Counted from the stretch's first letter, positions 9,036 through 19,174 are shown. The stretch: DNA of 64,000 bases from Aquimarina aquimarini (GCF_900299535.1 NZ_OMKE01000007.1:148825-212824); one strand, 5' to 3'. Numbers and translations are program-made. Notes: a model not told the origin generated them from the letters alone.

Positions 9036-10040
9036 CTATTGTAATTCTGTGATTGCTCGTTCTAGAATCTCATCTTTTGTCAAATCACTCCAGTCAAAAA
9101 GAACTTGAATATCAGGAGGAACCCCATTTTCATAATCAGGTTTTTTATCTAATGTAAGTGCTTGAGTAATAGAAAATCGATAGGTCCATCCATTAGGCAA
9201 CTGGCCTCCGTTTGGTAAACCAAGTCCTCCTCCTGTAGTATCACCTATAAGTATCATATTAGGAAGTGCTTTTGTAGAAAGGGAGAAAAATGAACCAGCA
9301 CTATACGTACCTCTATCTACCAATACGATTACCTTATTTTTATATCGTATTCCGTTATATGGAGATACATATACTGGTTTGGCATCTGAAAAATCATTAT
9401 GACCAGTACCTGTTTTTATTCTAGAATAATTTACAAGTGTTTTCTGTTCAACAAAACGATTTAATATGTCAAATATATCTGATACTGCTCCGCCACCATT
9501 TTCTCTTAAATCCAAAATAAGTCCTTTGGTATCTTTATATCTATTTAGTACAAAATTTAAATTGGTTGCATCAACAGTTCCTGGAAAAGATGGGAAACGT
9601 ATATATCCAATTTCTTTGTTGTCAATGAAGTTATGGCGAAACGGCCCAGAAATGTAGTAATCTTGAGATAAATAATGATCCTCAATGATTCGCCAATCAA
9701 AATTATCTTGCCCTAAGTAATTAACCCCAAAAGTTGAGATATTAAAATTTGAGATGAGATTTGTATGATCATCTCTAAGTTCTGTCAGCATTGCTCCCAA
9801 TACATTAAAGAGTGAATCTTGAGTCATGCCATCATATATTTTGGCAGAATACTCAGATTTTACAAGTTCCCAATCAATATTTTTTAATTCAAAATAAGCA
9901 TATTTCTCATTACATTCATTCCACAAGTATTCAAAGTTATCTCTTGGGTTTGTAGATTCTAGATCATCTTCAAAAAGTACTTTCTCACAAGAAGTAAGTG
10001 ATAGTGCTATGATTACTATAGTATATAACTTTCTCATCAT
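9036..10040 (-). CDS. S41-family peptidase lipoprotein (C-terminal processing protease-like)
   Basis: 334 aa with a lipobox (LSLTSC, acylated Cys18), so it is a lipoprotein facing the periplasm or the surface. The S41 core is present: IGYIRFPSF, GLILDLRENGGGAVSD (oxyanion strand and loop), the Ser nucleophile in DRGTYSAGSFF (Ser247) and GDTTGGGLGLPNGG. The N-terminal helical part (about 30-100) resembles the tail-specific protease lead-in; no PDZ domain is obvious. It follows a barrel-protein gene with no gap, so the two are coupled. Substrate is unknown. ATG codons at 10040 and 10037 are both possible starts. Confidence 0.85.
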   Translation of the reverse strand: MMRKLYTIVIIALSLTSCEKVLFEDDLESTNPRDNFEYLWNECNEKYAYFELKNIDWELVKSEYSAKIYDGMTQDSLFNVLGAMLTELRDDHTNLISNFNISTFGVNYLGQDNFDWRIIEDHYLSQDYYISGPFRHNFIDNKEIGYIRFPSFPGTVDATNLNFVLNRYKDTKGLILDLRENGGGAVSDIFDILNRFVEQKTLVNYSRIKTGTGHNDFSDAKPVYVSPYNGIRYKNKVIVLVDRGTYSAGSFFSLSTKALPNMILIGDTTGGGLGLPNGGQLPNGWTYRFSITQALTLDKKPDYENGVPPDIQVLFDWSDLTKDEILERAITELQ

Positions 10041-10916
10041 TTATTTATTATTTGTATTAAACAAGAGAGTGAATTTTAAAGTGTGATTAGCCATTTCAAA
10101 TTTATCTAAATCACCTCCAGTCTTATAAGCATCCCATAAATAGGAAAATTGAATTGCATTCTTATTTTTTAGTGAAATGGTATAGTCTAAGGCGCTATTA
10201 ACTCTGTACCCAGAAAATATCTTGAATTGATAATCATCAAACAGTACAGGGTCATTAAGTAAGCTTGATTGCCCAGAATATGCATAGCCGTTACGAAAAG
10301 AACTATTAATCAAACCAACATTAAGCCTGAATGCCAAATTTTTTGTTCTAGGTTTTAGCTTATATTTTATAAATAAAAACTTCTTGTTTTTTTCTTTTTT
10401 GCGGCTTACATCTTTTTCCAGTTTTACAGAACCAAAAAGAGTTGGTATTAGTTCAAAACCTATTTGGTTATTTAATAAAGCCTCATTGACTCTAAAATTA
10501 CCAGAAGTACTCAATAAACCTCCAGCTTTTATATTTAGTTTTTGAGAACTCAATTTGCGGATCTGATATAATCGCGAATAAAATAGAGATACACTTTTAA
10601 CAGTACTGAATTCTGAATGATTATTAAATTTATTATGAAACTGCCCAAAAGAATAAGATAATCCAATCTCTGATTCTCTTTTTGAATTAGCCTTGAGATA
10701 GGATAGAGAGAGGTATTTTGAGATTCCTTTGTAAAAAAGGGGAGAGGTGGCAAAATCCCTGAAATTAGAAGGACCCAACCCCGCAGAAATCCCAATATAG
10801 GCAGGTGTATTTTTTCTCAATTCTTTTTTAGAAAGAGTAGAGGACTCGGTTTGCGAGATACTTGCCAATGAAACAAAGAGTAGCAACAGAGTTATAATTT
10901 TGTTCTTTTTTATCAT
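10041..10916 (-). CDS. Secreted outer-membrane beta-barrel-like protein
   Basis: 291 aa with a signal peptide (MIKKNKIITLLLLFVSLASISQ). The mature part alternates short strands with polar turns and Gly/Asn-rich loops (YIGISAGLGPSNF, IKAGGLLSTSGNF, FSGYRVNSALDYTISL) and ends in a strand, LKFTLLFNTNNK. I do not recognise a named family. It is the first gene of a two-gene unit with the S41 peptidase, whose start codon directly follows its stop codon. Confidence 0.6.
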   Translation of the reverse strand: MIKKNKIITLLLLFVSLASISQTESSTLSKKELRKNTPAYIGISAGLGPSNFRDFATSPLFYKGISKYLSLSYLKANSKRESEIGLSYSFGQFHNKFNNHSEFSTVKSVSLFYSRLYQIRKLSSQKLNIKAGGLLSTSGNFRVNEALLNNQIGFELIPTLFGSVKLEKDVSRKKEKNKKFLFIKYKLKPRTKNLAFRLNVGLINSSFRNGYAYSGQSSLLNDPVLFDDYQFKIFSGYRVNSALDYTISLKNKNAIQFSYLWDAYKTGGDLDKFEMANHTLKFTLLFNTNNK

Positions 10917-11452
10917 GTATGTATTGTTTTACTTCTTGTTATTTGGACAATTCATCTAACCTATTGACAAGAAAAAAAGCATTAGGTTGCATTTGGTTCT
11001 TATAATTATGGATTTCATTATTGTATGGTATGTTTGCTTCTTGAAAGGAGCAAATGAATTATAGAAATTATGTGTGTATTGAATGGTAAATATAGTTTAT
11101 TTATTTGAACGTTTCAAAGGGGTCAAGCCTTAGATATACAGAGTCGTGTTCATAAGAAAAGGAAGTAGTCAAATGGTTTAGGATGTCCCAAGGACAGAAG
11201 CAAGAAGGTAGCCTAAAGTCTTATACTAGATTCAGCTATTACCATTTTTAGGCTTAAATAAGAAGGATACATTTCTAATAATAATATATTTAAATAAAGA
11301 GCAAACCTCGACTTGGTGATCGCTGTATATGTTTTCTCTAGTTTAGCAGACTATTGTAGCTTATTTACAGTCAAATTGTGTCTTTTTATTTTTCCATTGA
11401 ATCCAATATTCTTGTAATCCTTCAGGAGCTAACTTTGAAAAAGCACTAAAGA
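10917..11452. other. Long non-coding gap, with an out-of-gene coding remnant at its right end
   Basis: The gap is AT-rich. I see no gene that starts within it. Its right end, 11361-11465 on the minus strand, reads as 34 open codons in the same frame as the metallophosphoesterase gene just after that gene's stop codon (see that entry). The remainder probably holds the promoter of the barrel/S41 pair. Confidence 0.5.
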
Positions 11453-11465
11453 AAATTGATCGTTC
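11361..11465 (-). pseudogene. In-frame 34-codon extension beyond the metallophosphoesterase stop
   Basis: After TAA at 11466-11468 the same frame continues for 34 codons to a second TAA at 11361-11363. The predicted residues look protein-like (SAFSKLAPEGLQEYWIQWK). It may be the original C-terminus cut by a nonsense change, a remnant of another gene, or chance. No start codon of its own is present. Confidence 0.35.
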
Positions 11466-11486
11466 TTATTTTGAGACGATCAATTT
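11453..11486 (-). terminator. Perfect 11-bp inverted repeat over the stop codon
   Basis: AAATTGATCGT (11453-11463) and ACGATCAATTT (11476-11486) flank a 12-nt loop that contains the stop codon of the metallophosphoesterase gene. A short T-rich stretch follows on the minus strand. It is a likely terminator for the five-gene operon. Confidence 0.5.
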
Positions 11487-12305
11487 CTTCAAATCCCTGC
11501 CTTGTAACTTCTTTTCTATTTCAGGAAGAATTTCCATATTATCCCAGAGGCCGGTGAGAAGTGTTTTTGCATATTCTTGCGGTAATTCTTTTTTTAGCAT
11601 TAATTGATTTGCAGTTAGATTATCATACTCAAAAGTCTCATATCGAATCGAAAAACCATTAGAGTCATCTATAATCGCATACCAACCTCTTGCTATCCCT
11701 TCGTTAGCTGGCATACCAATTACCCCAGAGTTAATCCAGATTAATGCTTCTTTTTTATCATAAAAAGGCAATCCGCAATGTCCTGCAATAATCACATCAC
11801 TATTACTTGCATCAAAAGATGATTGTTTTACCTGCCAAGAAGTAGACTGAAAAATAAATTCTGAGATATAACTATAGCTACCATGAACTACTGTAAAACT
11901 TTTGTCAGCAAACTCAAAATTTATATAGTCGGGTAGTGATTGCATCCATTGTATCGATGTCTTCGATAATTGGTTTTGAGCATAGGCATACCAGGTTTTA
12001 GAAAAACCATCACAGCGAGAGCCAGTTTTAAAATCACACCCGCAGTCTATAGCACCTGTGCGCAATTGTTCTTCTACATTACCAATAATAGAATGTGCTC
12101 CCCATTGTATAAATCGTTGCACGGTTTCTTCTGGTTGTGCACAATATCCTACAATATCACCAGTACAGAAACAATTTTCTGAAGCAATTCCTTCCTTGTT
12201 AGCAATTGCAATAAGAGATTCTAATGCTTGCAAATTACTGTATACTCCACCAAAAAGGAGTATTTTTCCGTTACGTTTGCCTAGGGCTATCGTCTTTTTA
12301 TCCAT
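11466..12305 (-). CDS. Metallophosphoesterase-like protein with missing metal ligands
   Basis: 279 aa from ATG at 12305 (MDKKTIALG). The calcineurin-type order is visible: GGVYSNLQALE where SDIHGNLxAL is expected, GDIVGYCAQPEE, GNVEEQL in place of GNHD, HGS and AGHCGLPF. The first motif lacks both Asp and His, and GNHD lacks its His, so the di-metal site is reduced and activity is doubtful. An upstream in-frame start at 12347 would overlap the symporter gene by 60 bp; the ATG at 12305 overlaps it by 19 bp and starts closer to the domain. It is the last gene of an operon with a symporter, SusD, SusC and a DUF2064 gene. Its role there is unknown. Confidence 0.75.
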   Translation of the reverse strand: MDKKTIALGKRNGKILLFGGVYSNLQALESLIAIANKEGIASENCFCTGDIVGYCAQPEETVQRFIQWGAHSIIGNVEEQLRTGAIDCGCDFKTGSRCDGFSKTWYAYAQNQLSKTSIQWMQSLPDYINFEFADKSFTVVHGSYSYISEFIFQSTSWQVKQSSFDASNSDVIIAGHCGLPFYDKKEALIWINSGVIGMPANEGIARGWYAIIDDSNGFSIRYETFEYDNLTANQLMLKKELPQEYAKTLLTGLWDNMEILPEIEKKLQGRDLKKLIVSK

Positions 12306-13627
12306 ACAGGTACAAAATAAGCAATAAAACAACATACTAATCCCCAAATATTAACCCATAAAAGTTCAGCATAAGTACCAGTAGTATATATAAACTCTTT
12401 AGGGAAAAGATCAAAGACAAGTATAAAGCCAAATAATAATCCACAGCCTACAGAAAGAAAAAAACTGATTTTAGGAACCTTTTGTTTCCAACATAAAAAA
12501 ATGGGAGTTAACCCAATAACCATCGTACCACTTATGGTAGTTGCAGACAGAATCTCGGCATCTAGAAAAACAGGAACTGTTCCTGCTATAGCAACAATGA
12601 CCATTATCCATCTACCCAAAGATAAACTAGTACCTAGTTGTAGATCTATTGCTAGTAATTTGGCAGAAGAAGAAAATGTGGAATCAAGTGTAGAAGCGGC
12701 TGAGGTAATCATAATGAAATTGACTACTAATAATATGACTGCCCCAAAAGCTTTACTCACAGCCACCGCGGCTTGACCTTGTAAACCTTGTTGCTGAGCA
12801 AAAATACCTACTATACTAAAAAGAGTAATACATACTCCGCCTACTACTGTAGCCCACAAAAAACTACGTAATGTAGTCTTTGGGGAGCTAATAAACCCTC
12901 GATCTGTTAATACTGGGTCATGAAAAGGATAGCTGAAAGATTGTAGTATGGCGGCAAGTAATAAATTTCCTCCCATAGCCATGCTCCACTCTCCTGATAA
13001 GGCAACATCTGTCAACGAGAAAGTATCCACCTCAAAAATATTCCAAAGAATTATAAAAAGTAATACTGCAAATAACCCCATCTGCAATACATCTGTAAAG
13101 ATACTACTACTTAGGCCACCTTTTAACGCATAGGCAAGAGTAAGAGTAGTGAATATTACTATTGCACTGTAATAGCCATTACTACCTGTCTCTCCAAAAT
13201 AAGATCCTATTACCATTGTGTTAGACCATACCTCATTAAATAACCGTATACCAATCAATATAGAAAAAAGAAGCAATGCTCCTTTTCCAAAACGAGAAGC
13301 TAAGAATTGATGAATACTCTCAAAACCTCCTTGAGTTCGTAACTGGTATATTATAATCCCCGCAACAGCAAAGGATACATAATAAGCGGCATAAGCAACA
13401 CCCCCAACCAGCCCAAAGCTAAGACCTAGGTTTGCAGCATTGGTAATGCTTTTTGCAAAAATCCAGGAAATTACAAGACTACCCGTAAGCATCCATAACG
13501 AGGGTTGACTCTTTGTACTCGATGCTTTATAAAATTGATTGTTGGTTTTAGCTAGTGGTGACCACCAGAAAAACAATAACCCAGATAGTACAATTAGACA
13601 CCATTGCCAGATTTCTATTTCTTCCAT
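12287..13627 (-). CDS. Sodium:solute symporter (SSS family)
   Basis: 446 aa of about 12-13 hydrophobic helices, with SSS features such as the GLVGGVAYAAYYVSFAVAG stretch near the N-terminus, ANLGLSFG and the TSAASTLDSTFSSSAKLLAIDL segment before helix nine (TLDS-type motif). It should import a small solute across the inner membrane with Na+. It begins 9 bp after SusD, so it most likely takes up what the SusC/SusD pair brings into the periplasm. Family assignment is firm; the substrate is not readable from sequence. Confidence 0.85.
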   Translation of the reverse strand: MEEIEIWQWCLIVLSGLLFFWWSPLAKTNNQFYKASSTKSQPSLWMLTGSLVISWIFAKSITNAANLGLSFGLVGGVAYAAYYVSFAVAGIIIYQLRTQGGFESIHQFLASRFGKGALLLFSILIGIRLFNEVWSNTMVIGSYFGETGSNGYYSAIVIFTTLTLAYALKGGLSSSIFTDVLQMGLFAVLLFIILWNIFEVDTFSLTDVALSGEWSMAMGGNLLLAAILQSFSYPFHDPVLTDRGFISSPKTTLRSFLWATVVGGVCITLFSIVGIFAQQQGLQGQAAVAVSKAFGAVILLVVNFIMITSAASTLDSTFSSSAKLLAIDLQLGTSLSLGRWIMVIVAIAGTVPVFLDAEILSATTISGTMVIGLTPIFLCWKQKVPKISFFLSVGCGLLFGFILVFDLFPKEFIYTTGTYAELLWVNIWGLVCCFIAYFVPVWIKRR

Positions 13628-13636
13628 TTTATTTCT

Positions 13637-15067
13637 TTATTCATCCCACCAAACAGGAAAATCAATACTGTTGCTATTCGTGTTTTGTGCTGCTTGATTA
13701 TAATGAGTCGTATTTAATGTAGCTTCTTCTGCTGGATAGGGCATTCTCACAGGGATTACCCCATTATTCAAGCTTGCAGATACAGGTTTTAACCTAGGAA
13801 AACCAGTACGGCGATACTCTATCCACCCTTCATATCCATTAATCATATTAGCAATCCATTTTTGAGTACTAATTTGTTCAAGTGCCTTATTGGTATCAAA
13901 AGCTACAGTAGTATTCAAGTAATTCTCTGGCAATGTAGTCTGCCAATACTCAAAAGCTTGTGTTATTCCTGTATCATACAATGTTTTTGCATCTTCTGTA
14001 ATAAACCCTTTTACAGCCGCTTCGGCTAGTAAAAAATGAGTTTCCCATGCAGTCATATAATTAGCATCAAGATCTCCTGTGTGTTCTCTAAAAATTGTTC
14101 CAGCCAAAGAATATTCTGCCAGAGAAATTGTAGTTTGAGAAGCATCGATACCATTGATAAGTCCATTATACTCATTAGTTGTAGCATTACCAAAAGGACG
14201 AAATAAAATGTTTATTCTAGGATCATTCAAGTCAGTCAGTATATTTTCTATAGTTTCAGACATTACAAAGTTATTAAAGTCTCCAGCGCGTAATCGAGCT
14301 AATCTGAAATTATTAGGTTCACTATCGGTAAATTCAAAAACGGCATTGTCGATATTGGTAGTGATATAGTTTCCTTCAGATACGATAGCCTGCAATTGTT
14401 CACTAATATCTTCTTTTGCAGAGATACGTATGAGTGCTTTGATACGTAAAGAATTGGCAAATTTAACCCAATTATCTAGATTGCCATTATATAATAGATC
14501 ACCATCTAGAGAAATACTTCCAGAATAATTTTGAATAGCTTCGATTCCTTTTTCTAGATTATCAAGAATTCCACCTTCAGCCAGATAAATAGCTTCTTGC
14601 GTATCGTATTTTGGGGTAACAGTACCCTGATTTCCAATAAAGGCTTCGCTATAAGGAACATCTCCAAAAAGATCAGTAAGTGCCATCGTCATATAAGCTT
14701 TGAAGATCAATGCAGGCCCCTCATAAACAGTAAAAGTTGGTATGTCACGCGATTTAGTCAAAATGGTTTCATTATCTCGAAGATTGGTATAAAAGATAGC
14801 CCATGGGTTTCCTCCTAACTGTGGAGATTTAAGTGCATGACGATCAAATAAATTAAAATCTAATGCAGTAAGGTGTTGGCTCAACAAGTTGCCTGCAACA
14901 AAACCTTCATAAGACATTTGCTCGCCATAGTTATAAAGTACCTGTCGTAATAATAAACTAGGTTGTACATCTACAGGAGCATTAGGGTTGGTATTTATAT
15001 CTTCAAAATCCGCTGCACATCCAGCTAGAAGAATAGTAAAAACAAATAAATAGATATAGTTTTTCAT
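13637..15067 (-). CDS. SusD/RagB-like surface lipoprotein
   Basis: 476 aa, lipoprotein signal with Cys at residue 17 (ILLAGC). The sequence fits the SusD-like_2 subgroup: DFEDINTNPNAP at the mature N-terminus, PALIFKAYMTMALTDLFGDVPYSEAF in the TPR-like core, and WIANMINGYEGWIEYRRTGFP near the end. It binds ligand on the cell surface as the lid of the SusC channel encoded 12 bp upstream. The SusD-like_2 subgroup occurs in many non-glycan loci, so a sugar substrate should not be assumed. Confidence 0.9.
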   Translation of the reverse strand: MKNYIYLFVFTILLAGCAADFEDINTNPNAPVDVQPSLLLRQVLYNYGEQMSYEGFVAGNLLSQHLTALDFNLFDRHALKSPQLGGNPWAIFYTNLRDNETILTKSRDIPTFTVYEGPALIFKAYMTMALTDLFGDVPYSEAFIGNQGTVTPKYDTQEAIYLAEGGILDNLEKGIEAIQNYSGSISLDGDLLYNGNLDNWVKFANSLRIKALIRISAKEDISEQLQAIVSEGNYITTNIDNAVFEFTDSEPNNFRLARLRAGDFNNFVMSETIENILTDLNDPRINILFRPFGNATTNEYNGLINGIDASQTTISLAEYSLAGTIFREHTGDLDANYMTAWETHFLLAEAAVKGFITEDAKTLYDTGITQAFEYWQTTLPENYLNTTVAFDTNKALEQISTQKWIANMINGYEGWIEYRRTGFPRLKPVSASLNNGVIPVRMPYPAEEATLNTTHYNQAAQNTNSNSIDFPVWWDE

Positions 15068-15079
15068 TGTGTACGTTTT

Positions 15080-18000
15080 TTAAAAATTAATCCCAAGTTT
15101 TAATCCAAAGCTTCTAGAGGTAGCATATGACAGATCCTCAACGCCATTTACGAGCCCTTGCCCTTGTACCGCTAATTGTTCAGGGTCAAAATGAGAAATA
15201 TCACTAATAGCAAATAGGTTTCTACCAATAAGAGAGATATTAAAATCAGCCCCTTCTTCTAGGAAGCCTACAACTCCTTTATCAAGAGCAAAAGAATAAC
15301 CGATAGAAAATTGTCTAAGTTTTAGATAAGAAGCATCATATACATTATTCTCTTCATGATTACGATCATAGAACTGTCGATAATAACTCTCTGGTGTTAC
15401 TGCTGTTGTATTAGGAGTATAAACAGGAGCATCTGTCGTACCAACATTTACAACTCCTTGAGCAACAATGCCAGCATCAGGTCTATAAGCAGTTTCTTCT
15501 AATTGTCCCCCGACAGCCGCTAGAGATAGTGTGCGAGAAACAAGTTCACCGCCTTGTCTCCAATCCAGTAAAAAATTAATATCCCAATTTTTATATTGAA
15601 ATTGATTGTTTATTCCCACTATAAAATCAGGAGTATAATTTCCTAGTTTTTTTAGCGTATTATCAGCGATAAAGCGCCCTTCTGGAGTAATTACAAAATC
15701 ACCATTCTCATTACGTAAATACCCTGTACCATAAAAATCACCTATACGTCCACCTTCTTCTACCTGAAACCAAACTGTTTGATCAGGATTATTGTATACA
15801 CGAGAATAGGCTAGTGTAACCCGACCTTCTTGCTGAGGTAGTGATGTAATGGTAGAGACATTTCTACTAAAATTGATAGTAGTGTTCCATGTAAAGTTTT
15901 CATGCTGAATAGGAATTGCATTTAGCACAATTTCTACACCACGAGAACGAACCTTTCCCCCATTAACTACCTGTTGATTGAACCCTGATGATATAGGAAT
16001 AGGCAGCGATAGGATTTGATCTTTGGTGAGTGCATGATAATAAGTAATATCCAGATTCAAACGATCTTTAAAAAAGTGAATATCTGTTCCAAATTCATAT
16101 GAGGTGGTCTGTTCAGGTTTTAAATTAGGGTTAGGGATAAAATTTTGATTTGTAAATGTAGGTTGTGAATTTACAGAGGTCTGCGACACAAAAGCACCAG
16201 AAGTCTGGTAGGGATCAGTATCATTACCAACTTGTGCAATACTAGCCCTTAGCTTGGCAAACGAAATTACTTTGGGTAATTTGAAGGCATTACTTATAAC
16301 AAAACTGCTAGATGCCGAAGGATAGAAAAAAGAAGTATTGTCTGCCGAAAAAGGAGTTGCCAATGCACTAGACCAATCATTTCGTCCTGTAATATCAAGA
16401 AATAGATAATTTTTATATCCAAGTTTGAGTAATCCATACAAGCTATTGATACGTTTTTTGGACTCAAAACCAAAGCTTTCTATAGGAGAAGCGGCATTAT
16501 TAAAACTAAAAATACCAGGTTGCGCCAATTGTGTAGTTTGTGTTTGTGAGGTTTTTGCTTTTTGATCCAGACGATTTCCTCCCAATGAAATATCAATATC
16601 AAAAGCACTAATTTTTTTGGTATAATTAAGTAAAAAATCAGTGTTGATTTCTCTATAGGTAACATCATGCTCTGCGTATGCCCCGTTTCTAAAACGATTG
16701 GTGCTAAAATTTCTTAAAAACTGTCGCTTTTCATTAGAATAATCCATTCCAGATCGTATTGTCAGGTTTAGGTTATTAGCCAATTGTTGTTGTATAGATA
16801 TGTTACCAAAGACACGATCCCTATCAAAGCTGTTTCGGTTTTCAGAAAGAATAAAATAGGGATTATCAAAAAACGTATAATTAAATGAATATTGTTGTAT
16901 TCCTTCAAGCCCTGGTTGCCAATAATTTCTTAGGTTATTGGTATTAAGAGATCTTGGTCCCCATGCCACTAGAGAATAGTTTACATTCTCAGAACCATAT
17001 CCATTAGATGGGCGGTTATCACTGCCAGTATTTACATAATTTATAGAAGCATTTACTGTTGTTTTTTTTGTAGGTAAAAAACTAAGGCGAGTAGCTATGG
17101 TTTTTCTATCAAGATCTACTCCAGGAATAATAGACTCACTACGTAAATCAGTAAAAGATAAACGATAGTTTCCTTTATCAAAATGAGAAGAAAACGCTAC
17201 ATTATTTATAGTAGTTACCCCAGTTTGATAAAAATCTTTCAGGTTGTCTGGATGAGAAATAAATGGAGTAGGAGTAATAGAAGTAGTATCGTATAAAGAC
17301 GTATCTCCTCCGCGTACAACAGTACCATTGAATAAAGTAACAGGGCTATCAAATTGAGGAATCAATGTACCTTGATTTAATCTTGGTCCCCAACTATAGG
17401 TGATATTATCATTAACTCCACTTCCTAAACCATCTACATATTCAAACTGACCAGAATTTCCTTGTCCGTATTGATTTTGAAATTGTGGTAATTGAAAAGC
17501 AGTATCGATAAACAAGCTAGAATTGATACTAATTCCTAACCCTTTGCTTTTAGTACCATCTTTTGTAGTAATAATAATAACTCCGTTTGAAGCTCTGGTT
17601 CCATATAGTGCAGCAGCACTTGGCCCTTTTAATACAGATACATTTTCAATGTCATCGGGATTTACAGCCATAGCACCATTTCCAAAATCAACCTCCTGAA
17701 AACCTGCTGCTGCCTCATTGGTGTTATTAAAAACCGTTGAATTATTAATTGGAGTTCCATCTACAATAAACAAAGGATTATTATTGGTAAAGGATTGCTC
17801 TCCTCGAATTACAATTTTTGAAGAAGAACCAACTCCTGTAGCTCCTCCTGGAGTAATGGTAACTCCTGCCAGTTTTCCTGCCAGATTATCCAGAAAGTTT
17901 ACGGACTTCACCTCTGCGATATCTTTTTGGTTAATACTTTGCACGACATATCCTAACTCTTTGTTTTCTCGTTTACGATTGAGCGCTGTAATAACGATTT

Positions 18001-18301
18001 CATCCAAACCTGTAGATCCTTCTACGAGACTTACATTGATAATAGAATTGTTATTTATGATTACCTCTTTGGTTTTAAAACCTAAAGAAGAAAAAACAAG
18101 GATAGCATCATTGTTTTGTGTTGAGATAGAATAGTTACCATTGGCATCACTACTAGTACCTTGAGTAGTGTTTTTAATTTGAATATTTACAAATGGTATA
18201 GTAGTACCATCGGTCGCTGTAGTTACAGTTCCTGTAACTACATTTTGGGCATGAGCAAAAGACACCAATAATAGTGTCAGCCCTAGAAAAAGGTGCTTCA
18301 T
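15080..18301 (-). CDS. SusC/RagA TonB-dependent outer-membrane transporter
   Basis: 1073 aa: signal peptide (to about residue 18), carboxypeptidase-regulatory-like domain (about 20-105), TonB-dependent plug with NPDDIENVSVLKGPSAAALYG and NGVIIITTKDG (about 115-250), then a 22-strand barrel ending SFGLKLGINF. There is no STN domain, so this one is not wired to a FecR/sigma pair. It imports substrate across the outer membrane with SusD just downstream. It lies 27 bp after the DUF2064 gene. Full length and no disruption. Confidence 0.93.
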   Translation of the reverse strand: MKHLFLGLTLLLVSFAHAQNVVTGTVTTATDGTTIPFVNIQIKNTTQGTSSDANGNYSISTQNNDAILVFSSLGFKTKEVIINNNSIINVSLVEGSTGLDEIVITALNRKRENKELGYVVQSINQKDIAEVKSVNFLDNLAGKLAGVTITPGGATGVGSSSKIVIRGEQSFTNNNPLFIVDGTPINNSTVFNNTNEAAAGFQEVDFGNGAMAVNPDDIENVSVLKGPSAAALYGTRASNGVIIITTKDGTKSKGLGISINSSLFIDTAFQLPQFQNQYGQGNSGQFEYVDGLGSGVNDNITYSWGPRLNQGTLIPQFDSPVTLFNGTVVRGGDTSLYDTTSITPTPFISHPDNLKDFYQTGVTTINNVAFSSHFDKGNYRLSFTDLRSESIIPGVDLDRKTIATRLSFLPTKKTTVNASINYVNTGSDNRPSNGYGSENVNYSLVAWGPRSLNTNNLRNYWQPGLEGIQQYSFNYTFFDNPYFILSENRNSFDRDRVFGNISIQQQLANNLNLTIRSGMDYSNEKRQFLRNFSTNRFRNGAYAEHDVTYREINTDFLLNYTKKISAFDIDISLGGNRLDQKAKTSQTQTTQLAQPGIFSFNNAASPIESFGFESKKRINSLYGLLKLGYKNYLFLDITGRNDWSSALATPFSADNTSFFYPSASSSFVISNAFKLPKVISFAKLRASIAQVGNDTDPYQTSGAFVSQTSVNSQPTFTNQNFIPNPNLKPEQTTSYEFGTDIHFFKDRLNLDITYYHALTKDQILSLPIPISSGFNQQVVNGGKVRSRGVEIVLNAIPIQHENFTWNTTINFSRNVSTITSLPQQEGRVTLAYSRVYNNPDQTVWFQVEEGGRIGDFYGTGYLRNENGDFVITPEGRFIADNTLKKLGNYTPDFIVGINNQFQYKNWDINFLLDWRQGGELVSRTLSLAAVGGQLEETAYRPDAGIVAQGVVNVGTTDAPVYTPNTTAVTPESYYRQFYDRNHEENNVYDASYLKLRQFSIGYSFALDKGVVGFLEEGADFNISLIGRNLFAISDISHFDPEQLAVQGQGLVNGVEDLSYATSRSFGLKLGINF

Positions 18302-18328
18302 AAAAAATAATAAGATAGAATTAAACTA

Positions 18329-19051
18329 TTAGTTTGACTGTGTGTATAACATCAAATCTGGAGAGCCTTTATTAAAAGGAATAGTATGTATTGTAGTAAC
18401 GAGAGGTTTAGGCTGATAGATAATAGCCTCATAAATACAAGAAAATAATAGTAAGAGAATAGATTTAAATAATCTAGTAGTACGATTTATTCTATTCAAA
18501 AAGTACTGTAAATCCTGTAATTTATCAATATCCTTAAGCCTGTACAGGAGTTTAATATGTGTTCCAGAGGCAGATATTTTTTTAATAAGAAATTTTGCTA
18601 ATAGTCTTGTTTGCCATGGTAGTTGTACAAAAGAGTTTTTTTCAAAATTTGATTTGTCAAGTCCCAGAAGGTATATGCCACCATCTATAGATGGACCAAC
18701 AACCATAGTATTGTGCATCAATTTATGACTAGTATCAATAAGGTGAGATGCAGTTAGGTTTGGACTATCATTACCAATAGTAATAACTTTTTGATATCCT
18801 TTTTCAAAAAGATCTTCTATAGCATTGGCAAAGCGTTCTCCAAAAGTAGTACCATGTTGCTCTTTCTCTGAATATATAGCATAAGGAAGCCCTGTTTTAC
18901 GAACCTCGACAAGTGTTTTTTTATTAAGATGATCAAATAACTGCTGCCCATGTACCAAATGCTTATGTTTCAACTCTTCCTGAGAAGAATTGGCAAATAC
19001 AAGGATAGCTATTTGCTTTTGATGGTCTGGCAATGTATTCTCAATTTTCAT
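18329..19051 (-). CDS. DUF2064 (TIGR04282-type glycosyltransferase-like) protein
   Basis: 240 aa. Recognisable DUF2064 motifs are GERFANAIEDLFEKGYQKV, GNDSPNLTASHL (GxDxPxL) and VGPSIDGGIYLLGL. This family has a nucleotide-sugar transferase-like fold; some members are annotated for arsenosugar synthesis. About the last 45 residues are hydrophobic then polar (TRLFKSILLLLFSCIYEAII), an extension I do not know from the family. It is the first gene of the SusC/SusD/symporter operon, so its substrate may be the imported compound. Confidence 0.8.
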   Translation of the reverse strand: MKIENTLPDHQKQIAILVFANSSQEELKHKHLVHGQQLFDHLNKKTLVEVRKTGLPYAIYSEKEQHGTTFGERFANAIEDLFEKGYQKVITIGNDSPNLTASHLIDTSHKLMHNTMVVGPSIDGGIYLLGLDKSNFEKNSFVQLPWQTRLLAKFLIKKISASGTHIKLLYRLKDIDKLQDLQYFLNRINRTTRLFKSILLLLFSCIYEAIIYQPKPLVTTIHTIPFNKGSPDLMLYTQSN

Positions 19052-19174
19052 TTTGGAACTAATACCGTCGTAATGATTAGGTCGTACTTACAAAAAGTAA
19101 AATTATTATTTTAAAAAATACAAATCAATGATTATTGCTTTTCTATATAGCAAAACAATTTTACTATCTCTAAT

